Shown: positions 1 through 6,439, counted from the first letter of the stretch. The stretch: 6,683 nt of DNA from Oligoflexales bacterium (GCA_028282865.1 JANQHA010000152.1:1-6683), one strand, 5' to 3'. The notes: a model not told the origin generated them from the letters alone. Translations and numbers: made by a program.

Positions 1-775
1 TTGGAAGCCAATCATGATTACGGTTCACGAAGACGCCTTTTCTTGTTTGCTCTGGCATTAAATCAAGTAAGTTTGCCAGAGGACTTTTATAATAACCAGC
101 CAGATAAATGTCCTTAAGGTCTTTCATTGGTTTAAGGTTAGTGGCGATAGTCGCTTTCTTCTCCTCAAGAGTAGTCGAGAGGATACCCTGCTCAAAAGTA
201 CTTCTATCAATGAGTGAATCAAGGGCGTCAAAACTCTGATCCACCGTCTCCAGGAACTCAATGTCTATATCTCTATTACTAACCTCTTGCAATAATTCAA
301 GATCTAGAATTCCTCGGTCCAGTCCCATATCCCTAAATATCTGCTCGGCATACTCCTGAAGATTACTCGCCTGCAGTCTGACCTGTCCAAGAACTGCAAT
401 AGCCTGAAATGGCCTAACTCTCTCCAATACTTCCTTCGGCAATACATCTTGTAGCTCTGTTGCTAGGCGCTCGAATGCTTCGTCTGAAATGAAATCTTTC
501 AATGACTGCCCCTCTGGGAGCATAAGGTTTTCTTCAGTTGCCAAGGTTATATCGGATTCCGTAACAAACTGCTTAGCATTTCGCACAACATCCATAACTT
601 CTGAAGGAAGATCATCGATGGTCACTCCTAAGTGAGCCGTCCCAAATAGATAAGTAGTCCTACCGTCACCCTGAATTCTCCATAAATAGGGATACTTCGA
701 AAGTGAAGCGAGTAAACTCGTAGACCAGAAAATCATCCAAAACATTAAAAGTAGTTTTGTAACCCTTAACTCCAT
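1..775 (-). CDS. TraB/GumN family protein, C-terminus cut off by window edge
   Basis: Open frame of 258 codons from ATG at 775 to the window edge, with no stop reached. Residues 1-23 look like a signal peptide: Arg and Lys near the N-terminus, a hydrophobic stretch rich in Leu, Met, Phe and Trp, and a probable cut after SLLA. The mature protein begins with LWRIQGDGRTTYLFGTAHLG; a strand followed by the GxxH motif (G45-H48) is the hallmark of the TraB/GumN fold. Near the edge, VNRNHDW (251-256) matches the conserved RN..W motif of the family. The middle is helical and charged. Family members are usually near 300 residues, so only the last few dozen residues, including the second GxxH, should be missing. 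TraB/GumN proteins resemble Tiki-type metalloproteases, but the bacterial substrate is unknown. The gene is separated from birA/coaX by about 250 bases and probably has its own promoter. Confidence 0.85.
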   Translation of the reverse strand, partial: MELRVTKLLLMFWMIFWSTSLLASLSKYPYLWRIQGDGRTTYLFGTAHLGVTIDDLPSEVMDVVRNAKQFVTESDITLATEENLMLPEGQSLKDFISDEAFERLATELQDVLPKEVLERVRPFQAIAVLGQVRLQASNLQEYAEQIFRDMGLDRGILDLELLQEVSNRDIDIEFLETVDQSFDALDSLIDRSTFEQGILSTTLEEKKATIATNLKPMKDLKDIYLAGYYKSPLANLLDLMPEQTRKGVFVNRNHDWLP

Positions 776-783
776 TGACCTGA

Positions 784-788
784 CCTCC
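784..788 (-). promoter_or_regulatory. Ribosome binding site for the TraB/GumN gene
   Basis: GGAGG on the minus strand, 8 bases before the ATG at 775. It decides between two in-frame ATGs: the upstream one at 790 overlaps this Shine-Dalgarno sequence and has no comparable site of its own, so 775 is preferred. The choice changes the signal peptide by only five residues. Confidence 0.75.
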
Positions 789-847
789 ATTATGCACCAC
801 TCCGTATCATGCCGTATGGCTCGTTTCAACAAAAAAAGGATCACGGT

Positions 848-876
848 ATTATACATTATGCTGATGGCAGAAATAC
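848..876 (-). promoter_or_regulatory. Candidate promoter of the TraB/GumN gene
   Basis: A perfect TATAAT lies on the minus strand at 853-848. The hexamer 17 bases upstream is GTATTT, a poor -35 match, so this is a half-supported promoter. It would give a leader of about 65 bases before the ATG at 775. The stretch from 776 to 1021 holds no gene that I can support, so a promoter is expected here. The call rests on the -10 box and position only. Confidence 0.35.
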
Positions 877-980
877 GAGATCTATGTGTCACGCAACAGG
901 CATCCAAACTCCCTACCCTTGTGACTAGACTGGAAAATTTATGTCGATCGAAAGATATCTATTGATGTACCACTAAAAAT

Positions 981-993
981 AACGGCTGACGTT
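981..993 (-). terminator. Weak terminator-like hairpin after birA/coaX
   Basis: About 28 bases past the birA/coaX stop, AACG and CGTT form a 4-bp stem around a 5-base loop, followed on the minus strand by ATTTTTA. The stem is short and AT-rich, so this is a poor intrinsic terminator, but it is the only candidate I see between this gene and the TraB/GumN gene. Confidence 0.2.
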
Positions 994-1021
994 TTATTCA
1001 TTTGCTTTCGCATAGCTATCA

Positions 1022-2431
1022 CTACCCGGCAAACGCTAAGACCTTAAGCCCGTTAAATATAAGATCCCTATCTATGACCAGATTGTCATTAGGTTCAAAT
1101 AACGGACTACCACCCCCAGTAAAAACGATTTTTGCAGACTCATCATTAAGGAGCTTCTTGGCTTCAAAAACCAGGCCCCAAACGCTATGGATCACTCCAT
1201 GAGAGATCGCCTGTTTGGTGCTGTTGCCAAGCCCTAGAGTCATCGATAAATCATCGGCGAGATTAGGAAGCGCATCAGTACTATCAGATAACATTTTCAG
1301 GCTGCTATAAATCCCAGGGACAATCCAACCACCAAGATGCTCACCGCAAGACGAGACCACATCGATTGTGGTCGCAGTTCCTAGGCTGACAAGCACTGCC
1401 GATTGTCCTAAATGCTGAGATAAAAACCCCTCTACGGTGGCCAAGCGATCGATACCAATTTGATCGATAGGGTAATGACCGTGGGAATAAACTCTCTTTT
1501 TCCTTAGGCCGACAGCAGCCACACTTTTGCTACGGCATTGGTCAAGAAAAACTTTCTCAGCATTGCGGTTAACACTGCCATATAAAATCAGTGTATCTGG
1601 TAGACATGAATCAATGTTTGTCTGATGCCACTTATTGCCTACATACTTACTAACTTTGGTTTCACTGTTACCGATATCAGCAATGATGATTTCTGACATA
1701 CTTGCAGTTAATTGACCTAAGGTGCGTTTTGATTCCGCTGCAGAAGATAACAGCTCACGCTCACCGGTAGCAATGTTAACAAGCTTAAGTCCACCATGGG
1801 CACTAAAACCTTCGCATTTTAACAAACTCTGTCCCTGAGGATCGACATAGTACTGCCCCTCGCCAAGCCCATAGTCACCGACCCTACCGCGAACCGCTGT
1901 TAAGTCTAAATCGTTCCACCGCTCATTGATAAAATCGATAAGGCCGTCCGTCATAGCCTCTATCTCGATAGGTTTGGTAGAAACATCAGCAATAGCTGCT
2001 GAGAGCTGCCTCTCTACTTTAGGAGCATGGGTTAGATTAAGGCCAACACCCACCAAAATATGATTGATTTGCTCACCGGTCACCGAGCTTTCGCACAAGA
2101 TTCCTCCAAGTTTACGACCTTGAAACAAAATGTCGTTGGGCCATTTAAGATCTACAGTTATTTTAAACTGATTTTTTATCCAATCGGCTACCAGTACCCC
2201 TACCTTCATTGGTAGCCAACCGACCTGATCGATCGCTAAGCCTGCCGCGTTAAAAGCAATGGTGAAATACATATTACCAGGGGGACTTGACCAAATCCGG
2301 CCCTTCTGGCCTCGACCGCTGGTCTGCGAGCTCGCGGAGATTGCAAAGGGCAAGGGATGTTTGTCAGAGTGTAGCCACTCGCGGGCGAGTTCAGAGGTGG
2401 AGCTGATTTCATCGAAGGCAAAAATCTTCAA
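1022..2431 (-). CDS. birA/coaX: Bifunctional biotin-protein ligase / type III pantothenate kinase
   Basis: A single 469-residue frame joins two enzymes. Residues 1 to about 235 are biotin-[acetyl-CoA carboxylase] ligase: the biotinyl-AMP loop SGRGQKGR (38-45), KWPND (97-101), RKLGGILCE (106-114), GVGLN (128-132) and a small C-terminal beta domain to about 230. There is no N-terminal helix-turn-helix, so it is the non-repressor type. Residues 245-469 are type III pantothenate kinase, the first step of CoA synthesis: ADIGNS (251-256), GIDRLATVEG (326-335), GTATTID (351-357), LGGWIVPG (366-373), DALP (386-389) and TGGGSP (438-443). The usual Asp two residues before GTA is Ser349. The start is TTG at 2431, the only start-like codon before the conserved FDEISST segment, with a weak AAGAG 8 bases upstream. 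It follows nadC by 11 bases. Similar fusions are annotated as BirA/CoaX in Neisseria. Confidence 0.93.
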   Translation of the reverse strand: MKIFAFDEISSTSELAREWLHSDKHPLPFAISASSQTSGRGQKGRIWSSPPGNMYFTIAFNAAGLAIDQVGWLPMKVGVLVADWIKNQFKITVDLKWPNDILFQGRKLGGILCESSVTGEQINHILVGVGLNLTHAPKVERQLSAAIADVSTKPIEIEAMTDGLIDFINERWNDLDLTAVRGRVGDYGLGEGQYYVDPQGQSLLKCEGFSAHGGLKLVNIATGERELLSSAAESKRTLGQLTASMSEIIIADIGNSETKVSKYVGNKWHQTNIDSCLPDTLILYGSVNRNAEKVFLDQCRSKSVAAVGLRKKRVYSHGHYPIDQIGIDRLATVEGFLSQHLGQSAVLVSLGTATTIDVVSSCGEHLGGWIVPGIYSSLKMLSDSTDALPNLADDLSMTLGLGNSTKQAISHGVIHSVWGLVFEAKKLLNDESAKIVFTGGGSPLFEPNDNLVIDRDLIFNGLKVLAFAG

Positions 2432-2439
2432 AACAGAAA

Positions 2440-2444
2440 CTCTT
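2440..2444 (-). promoter_or_regulatory. Weak ribosome binding site for birA/coaX
   Basis: AAGAG on the minus strand, 8 bases before the TTG start at 2431 and overlapping the TAA stop of nadC (2445-2443). The site is weak and the start is not ATG, so translation may depend on ribosomes arriving from nadC. Confidence 0.4.
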
Positions 2445-3285
2445 ATGAATCAAACAAAAGACTGATATCCGACCACCGCGATGAGTGTATGCAAGCACTG
2501 GTCGAAATAAAATCGACCCCAGACTCAGCAATTCTTCCGACATTTTCCAGAGTCACATTGCCACTTGCTTCAAGCAAAGCCCGGCCTCGAACCGTCCGAA
2601 CCGCTAAACTCATTTCTGAGATCGACATGTTGTCTAGCATAATAATATCAGCGCCGGCGTCTAAGGCTTCCTGGACTTCATTTAAGTTGGTGGTCTCAAC
2701 TTCAATCTTTAAAGTGGGAGGCAAACTCTCCAAAAGTTTTTCTACGGCAGCTTTGATACTACCTGCAGCTCTAATATGGTTCTCTTTGACAATCACGCCA
2801 TCGCATAAACCGAAGCGGTGATTACGTGCGCCACCAATGACCGTCGCAGATTTTTCTAAGATCCTCATTCCAGGGATGGTTTTTCGAGTATCGAGGAGTT
2901 GGGTCTTCGTGCCTTCTAATTGCCTAGCAAAGGCTCTAGCCATCGTGGCCACTCCGCTCAAACGACCAAAAAAGTTCAAAGCAACTCGCTCGGCACGTAA
3001 AATACTCCTAGCAGGACCTTCCACTACAAAAATTTCTTCGCCTTTAACGACCTCATCACCGTTGTCAGCTTTGAAACTAAGCTCCATCCGTTGATCTACT
3101 ATTTCAAAGACCGTCTCGACTACTTCACGACCAGCGACGACCAAGTCTTCTTTAGCAATCAATCGAGCACGACTTATAGTATCTGGCGCTACACAGAGGT
3201 CCGTGGTCCAATCGCCATAGCCCCAGTCCTCTTCCAAAGCTCGCGAAACAATGGGTTCAATTTGGAGTTTATGTAGCTGCGCCAT
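2443..3285 (-). CDS. nadC: Nicotinate-nucleotide pyrophosphorylase (quinolinate phosphoribosyltransferase)
   Basis: Converts quinolinate and PRPP to nicotinate mononucleotide, CO2 and pyrophosphate in de novo NAD synthesis; cytosolic. The 280 residues match the family's usual length. Landmarks in order: EEDWGYGDWTTD (18-29), AERVALNFFGRLSGVAT (98-114), DTRKTIPGMRILEK (132-145), GGARNHRFGL (151-160), VKENHI (166-171), IEVET (194-198), GADIIMLDNM (211-220), LEASGNV (238-244) and SGVDFISTSACIHSS (255-269), so the phosphoribosyl- and quinolinate-binding Arg, Lys and His residues are all present. A longer frame opens at TTG 3309, but ATG 3285 is preferred: it has AAGGA six bases upstream, and the eight extra residues match nothing in the family. 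It lies 11 bases ahead of birA/coaX, so the two are probably co-transcribed. The gap of about 135 bases from hicB may hold its own weak promoter. Confidence 0.97.
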   Translation of the reverse strand: MAQLHKLQIEPIVSRALEEDWGYGDWTTDLCVAPDTISRARLIAKEDLVVAGREVVETVFEIVDQRMELSFKADNGDEVVKGEEIFVVEGPARSILRAERVALNFFGRLSGVATMARAFARQLEGTKTQLLDTRKTIPGMRILEKSATVIGGARNHRFGLCDGVIVKENHIRAAGSIKAAVEKLLESLPPTLKIEVETTNLNEVQEALDAGADIIMLDNMSISEMSLAVRTVRGRALLEASGNVTLENVGRIAESGVDFISTSACIHSSRWSDISLLFDS

Positions 3286-3291
3286 GTAGTA

Positions 3292-3296
3292 TCCTT
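3292..3296 (-). promoter_or_regulatory. Ribosome binding site fixing the nadC start
   Basis: AAGGA on the minus strand, with six bases to ATG at 3285. It lies inside the longer reading from TTG 3309, which has no good site of its own, and so supports the shorter NadC protein. Confidence 0.7.
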
Positions 3297-3363
3297 TTTT
3301 CAGGCTCAAAATGCTCTCTATACTCTAAATAGTTAGCACATTGAAGGCATAGACTCCAGAGGA

Positions 3364-3390
3364 CCTTTTGCCCAAAGGATTACCTGTAAT
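3364..3390. repeat. Two adjacent short inverted repeats upstream of nadC
   Basis: On the plus strand, CCTTT (3364-3368) and AAAGG (3374-3378) form a 5-bp inverted repeat around five bases. It is directly followed by ATTAC (3379-3383) and GTAAT (3386-3390) around two bases. They lie in the hicB-nadC gap, about 80-105 bases before the nadC start. They could be an operator or leader structure, but neither is followed by a T-run and I recognise no known NAD-regulator site, so this may be chance. Confidence 0.25.
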
Positions 3391-3420
3391 ATCAGGGTAT
3401 TCGGCTGCAAGGTGGTATGT

Positions 3421-3765
3421 TTAGCTAGATTTTTTTAACCGACTTTCAATAAACTTATTTAGGCTCTTACCTTCTAACTGCGCCTTAACCACAAGATCAC
3501 GGTGTAGAACCGGGTCAATTCGCAGAGGAATTTTACCTGAAAAACTTTGCTCCGCTAAAGGGACTGGTATTGCTAGCCCTCTTTTTTTCAAACTACCTAT
3601 ATACGCTGAAATAGCCTCTTTAGCATTTGAAACTGCCTCTTCGATGGTATCCCCGTGACTGACACAGCCTTCAAGCTCTGGAACTTTTACTAAATAACAT
3701 TCATCTTCCTGGCTCCAGCCAATATCGATTCGGTATTTATATTGATTTTTTTTCTTTCTAGCCAT
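3421..3765 (-). CDS. hicB: HicB family antitoxin/regulator, with no hicA beside it
   Basis: 114 residues in two parts. Residues 9-60 are the HicB fold: YKYRIDIGWSQEDECYLV, VPELEGCVSHGDTIEEA (28-44), then NAKEAISAYI, the usual partial RNase H-like layout of HicB. Residues 76-112 (SGKIPLRIDPVLHRDL, then KSLNKFIESRLKK) form a ribbon-helix-helix DNA-binding segment. The start is ATG 3765, with a weak GAAAG seven bases upstream; the first residues are very basic (MARKKK). In a normal HicAB module, HicB blocks the small mRNA-cleaving toxin HicA and represses the operon. Neither flank (155 bases upstream, about 135 downstream) can encode a HicA-sized frame, so this is an orphan. Its palindromic upstream site suggests self-repression, and it may now act only as a regulator or as antitoxin for a distant HicA. 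Confidence 0.82.
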   Translation of the reverse strand: MARKKKNQYKYRIDIGWSQEDECYLVKVPELEGCVSHGDTIEEAVSNAKEAISAYIGSLKKRGLAIPVPLAEQSFSGKIPLRIDPVLHRDLVVKAQLEGKSLNKFIESRLKKSS

Positions 3766-3803
3766 TTTTTTTCTTTCAATTAAAAATTTTCGAGCTTCTT
3801 CAC

Positions 3804-3832
3804 CTGATACTTGATGTCATTAATGACATCAA
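3804..3832 (-). promoter_or_regulatory. Predicted hicB promoter
   Basis: On the minus strand, TTGATG (3832-3827) and TATCAG (3809-3804) are separated by exactly 17 bases. Each matches the sigma-70 -35 or -10 consensus at 4 of 6 positions. Transcription would start near 3797, about 30 bases before the hicB ATG. The -35 box and nearly the whole spacer lie inside the 22-bp palindrome, the geometry expected of a repressed promoter. Confidence 0.45.
3811..3832. promoter_or_regulatory. Perfect 22-bp palindrome, likely operator for HicB
   Basis: The arm TTGATGTCATT is followed immediately by its exact reverse complement, with no spacer and no mismatch. It ends 45 bases before the hicB start and covers the -35 box of the predicted promoter. 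HicB ends in a ribbon-helix-helix domain, a fold that binds such symmetric sites as a dimer or tetramer, so autorepression is the simplest reading. The outer TTGAT and ATCAA look like FNR half-sites, but they are 12 bases apart instead of 4, so FNR is unlikely. Confidence 0.65.
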
Positions 3833-3868
3833 TAAAAAACAGCAGCCTGACCACCCATATGTGAAATT

Positions 3869-3881
3869 GTCCGAGACGGAC
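3869..3881 (-). terminator. Small hairpin after batE, possible terminator
   Basis: On the minus strand GTCCG and CGGAC form a 5-bp GC-rich stem with a 3-base loop, about 35 bases past the batE stop. It is followed by AATTTC, not by a true T-run. A T6 run occurs further on (3840-3835), just before the palindrome. It could stop or stabilise the bat transcript, but support is weak. Confidence 0.3.
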
Positions 3882-3917
3882 TTAATTGCAGTTATTACTT
3901 GAAAGATTTTAAAAAAA

Positions 3918-4670
3918 TTAAGACGAAGACAGTGAATAATACCTGACTTGATCCTTAGCAACCCATCCCTGCTTTCCATCAGACAATGCTATCCTAAGCC
4001 ACTGATCTCTTCGCTCTAGAAGGACAAAAGGTGCGGACTCGTGCAGCTCAAATAAGATACTATTACCAGCTTTGCCGGGTCCGGAATAAATTGAGGCCAC
4101 CTCGACCGTCACTGCTCCCCAGCGACTATCTTGCTGCCAATTGATACTGGCTCCAAATGCAACAATAGCGGCAAAGATCCATAAACCGATAGCAACCGTT
4201 TTTAATGTGTGAAGGCTATTTTTTAACATCCCTACCAAAAATACAGCCCCAGCCAAAAACATCAAAAAACCAAAGGTAAAAACCTGCTCAGCCAAATTAA
4301 ACCAGCCACTCCAAAATGCCAGCTTGCTTATCACGCTTCCTTTATGGGTTACAGCCAACTTATCAACCGAATCTTTACGGATATGTTTTATGTTAAGCTC
4401 CACATCCGGATCTCGCGGTAATAAATTTCTCGCTGCTAGGTATGCAGCCATCGCCTCGCCTTTTCTTCCCAAGCGGAAATAGGCGTTGCCCAAATTATAA
4501 AAGATATAACCATTTGCGAGGCCGGTCTTCAGAACTTGTTGATAGGTGTCCACAGCCTCCTCATACCTTTGAGATGACTGGGCCTCTACGGCCTTATCTA
4601 ACAACCCTTCGCCCGCTAGCAAAAACTGCGAGCAGATAACAAGGTAAAATACTATTAATATCTTTGTCAT
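3918..4670 (-). CDS. batE: BatE-like TPR and SH3-domain membrane protein
   Basis: 250 residues. Order of parts: signal peptide 1-19 (cut near LLAG), two TPR-like repeats at about 23-90 (AQSSQRYEEAVDTYQQVL, then YNLGNAYFRLGRKGEAMAAY and NLLPRDPDVELN), two membrane segments at about 128-149 and 156-176, and a bacterial SH3 domain at about 186-246 (VEVASIYSGPG, WLRIAL, GWVAKDQVRYY). The TPR part should lie in the periplasm. The two-helix hairpin puts the SH3 domain there too, where it may bind peptidoglycan or a partner protein. TPR plus SH3 directly after batD is the arrangement seen in BatE proteins of aerotolerance operons. The ATG overlaps the batD stop (ATGA) and has a perfect Shine-Dalgarno sequence inside the batD 3' end. 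It is the last gene of the operon here. The family call is good; the biochemical role is not established. Confidence 0.78.
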   Translation of the reverse strand: MTKILIVFYLVICSQFLLAGEGLLDKAVEAQSSQRYEEAVDTYQQVLKTGLANGYIFYNLGNAYFRLGRKGEAMAAYLAARNLLPRDPDVELNIKHIRKDSVDKLAVTHKGSVISKLAFWSGWFNLAEQVFTFGFLMFLAGAVFLVGMLKNSLHTLKTVAIGLWIFAAIVAFGASINWQQDSRWGAVTVEVASIYSGPGKAGNSILFELHESAPFVLLERRDQWLRIALSDGKQGWVAKDQVRYYSLSSS

Positions 4671-6439
4671 ACTCTTTTCACCTCCTTAGCTAGCTGGTCT
4701 AAAAGATCCATAGATTTTACGAGTTGATCTTCTGACATCGATGACCCTGCATACTCCACCTTCGAAGCAAGAGTCAAAACCTCTTTAAGCTTATTTTGCC
4801 AAGCTTCCTCCATGCTTTTGCTAGATAAATACTGATAGATTTCATGGTCGGTTAAAGCTCCTCCTTTTCTATCCCATTTGCTACCAATATAGAGCCGGAG
4901 CTGTTTAACTTTAGCAAGAAAATCATCGGGCGAGTGACCTAAGCCTTTTATAGCACTTCGATACTGAAGCCATGCCTTTGATTGACGTTGATTTTCTGAA
5001 GTCGAGTAACGCCTGTAAATAGGGCTAAAAATAGTCAAACCTAAGACCAGAAAAACCGGCAGTAGCGACAAGGTGACAATCAAAATAAAGTCTGATCTAG
5101 TCAACACTTGATTTGCCGACAATTTTTCACCTTGATAAAATGACATAATATCTTCACTTAATACTTTGACTCGTTTCTTTTGGTTATTAGAAGACCCAGA
5201 AGAAGATACCGCACCAATATCAGCCTTACCACCAACCTGCAGCAGTCCGACAGACTTCTTTAGTGCAACGTATTTACCCTGACTTGGATCAAATACATGT
5301 ACCACAATATCTGGTATTTTATATTCGCCAGGAACCGTCGGAACCAACGCATATTTTAACGTCCGAGTTCCGACCACCCCAACACCTTCCTGAAACCGTT
5401 CTGATAGGGTCGGTTTATCAGGGTAAATTTTTATACTTGGATCAAATTCCAGGGCTAGGTCATTCATTCCTGATAGTACGCCAGTGCCACTTATATCTAC
5501 GGTTAGCGTAACTGTATCACCAGCATCGACGTTTTGGGATGATAAGCTAGCATCAATGCCAAACTGACCCACTAAGTTAGAAAACTGACTCGGTCTACCC
5601 TCTTTAGGCAGCGGTTTAACGACGATCTCATCGTCCTTAGATCTGACGACCTTAACAGCAGATCTTGAACCACCAAACATAGATCCACCAAAAAAATCGT
5701 CAAAGATATCTCGGCTTCTTCGGGAGTTTTGCTTTCTAGGAACGGCTACTTTAGTTTTCAACTTAAACGCCGGTAACGATAGCCTTCCTGCTTTCAGTGG
5801 GACATAAGCTTCTGCTACCTCGATAACATCATATGGCATTCCTTGGTGCATTTTCTGATATCTATTTTCTTTTTTGGAGTTATAGCGCCTAAAGTCGGAA
5901 CTGTTTTCACTGATATTGGCTGCTTCTAGCAATCTTAGTCTACTATAGATTTTAACCTTACTAATAACTTGCTCTCCGGTATAAACCTCATTTTTCTTTA
6001 GATCACGCTGTATAAACATCGGAGGCGCATCGTCACCGTCATCACCTCCGCCACTACTAGCCGCATTAGAAACCGTGATCCGAATCGGTGCTGTTTTCTG
6101 GAGGTCGCCATCAACCTTCAGAGAAACCGATGGAATCGTATAAGTTCCTTCTTTAGTAGCAACAACTACATACCGATACTCAACCTTTCGAGTCATACTA
6201 CCAAAACCTTGCATCGAATAGCTTTGCGAGGTTCCTACTTTTGAAATCTGCAGTCCTTGAACCTTTGGAATCACAGGCTCATCGGCTTTACCTGAGATAG
6301 AAATAGTATAAACAAATTGATCATCTACCGTACCAACAGTTTTGTCCACCAGGGCGGTTAAGGTTCCAGCATCAAGCCTAGAGCCAACCATCGCCATTGC
6401 CGTAATAAAAAGTATAATATAAGACCTACACTTGCTCAC
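4667..6439 (-). CDS. batD: BatD family protein (aerotolerance-type envelope protein)
   Basis: 590 residues, normal for BatD. Residues 1-24 form a signal peptide. A large periplasmic part of repeated beta-rich, Ig-like segments follows: 25-125, including the typical SQSYSMQGFGSMTRKVEYRY (71-90) and KEGTYTIPS (96-104); 137-235, with PPMFIQRDLKKNEVYTGEQV (139-158) and PLKAGRLSLPAFKLK (214-228); and 285-405, with VPTVPGEYKIPDI (366-378). Inserts rich in Gly/Asp (128-138) and Gly/Phe/Asp (244-258) lie between them. One membrane helix (451-472) precedes a helical cytoplasmic tail of about 118 residues. BatD is thought to work with MoxR ATPase and VWA proteins BatA/BatB in envelope stress or oxygen tolerance; its biochemistry is unknown. 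The start is GTG 6439, overlapping the stop of the upstream gene (GTGA), with GGAGG nine bases upstream. The 3' end overlaps batE by four bases. Confidence 0.87.
   Translation of the reverse strand: MSKCRSYIILFITAMAMVGSRLDAGTLTALVDKTVGTVDDQFVYTISISGKADEPVIPKVQGLQISKVGTSQSYSMQGFGSMTRKVEYRYVVVATKEGTYTIPSVSLKVDGDLQKTAPIRITVSNAASSGGGDDGDDAPPMFIQRDLKKNEVYTGEQVISKVKIYSRLRLLEAANISENSSDFRRYNSKKENRYQKMHQGMPYDVIEVAEAYVPLKAGRLSLPAFKLKTKVAVPRKQNSRRSRDIFDDFFGGSMFGGSRSAVKVVRSKDDEIVVKPLPKEGRPSQFSNLVGQFGIDASLSSQNVDAGDTVTLTVDISGTGVLSGMNDLALEFDPSIKIYPDKPTLSERFQEGVGVVGTRTLKYALVPTVPGEYKIPDIVVHVFDPSQGKYVALKKSVGLLQVGGKADIGAVSSSGSSNNQKKRVKVLSEDIMSFYQGEKLSANQVLTRSDFILIVTLSLLPVFLVLGLTIFSPIYRRYSTSENQRQSKAWLQYRSAIKGLGHSPDDFLAKVKQLRLYIGSKWDRKGGALTDHEIYQYLSSKSMEEAWQNKLKEVLTLASKVEYAGSSMSEDQLVKSMDLLDQLAKEVKRV
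4678..4688 (-). promoter_or_regulatory. Perfect Shine-Dalgarno sequence for batE inside batD
   Basis: TAAGGAGGTGA on the minus strand is complementary over all 11 bases to the usual 3' end of 16S rRNA, and sits seven bases before the batE ATG. It falls in the last codons of batD (its K-E-V-K segment near 585-588). Together with the ATGA overlap this points to strong, possibly independent, initiation of batE. Confidence 0.8.

Noticed and set aside
832..838. T7 run on the minus strand between birA/coaX and the TraB/GumN gene as a terminator
   Set aside because: No hairpin precedes it, and it lies downstream of the likely TATAAT promoter box, inside the leader of the next gene.
1355..1373. Inverted repeat GACCACA / TGTGGTC with a 5-base loop
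   Set aside because: It lies inside the conserved coding region of the CoaX half, far from any gene start or end, so it is most likely a by-product of the codons.
1022..1699. Independent coaX start at the internal ATG 1699 (Met245)
   Set aside because: No Shine-Dalgarno sequence lies at a proper distance, and the frame is continuous with BirA. A minor internal start cannot be fully excluded.
3286..3309. Longer NadC start at TTG 3309
   Set aside because: The added residues are not part of the family, and the good AAGGA site is placed for ATG 3285 and lies inside the longer reading.
3286..3420. Possible hidden or decayed hicA next to hicB
   Set aside because: The gaps on both sides of hicB (about 135 and 152 bases) are shorter than a typical hicA gene, and I saw no HicA-like residues in them.
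3811..3832. Palindrome read as an FNR site
   Set aside because: The outer TTGAT and ATCAA are 12 bases apart; an FNR site needs 4.
1002..5511. Plus-strand open frames of 61 to 110 codons
   Set aside because: Almost all lie antisense to well-supported minus-strand genes, have no family motifs and lack good ribosome sites.
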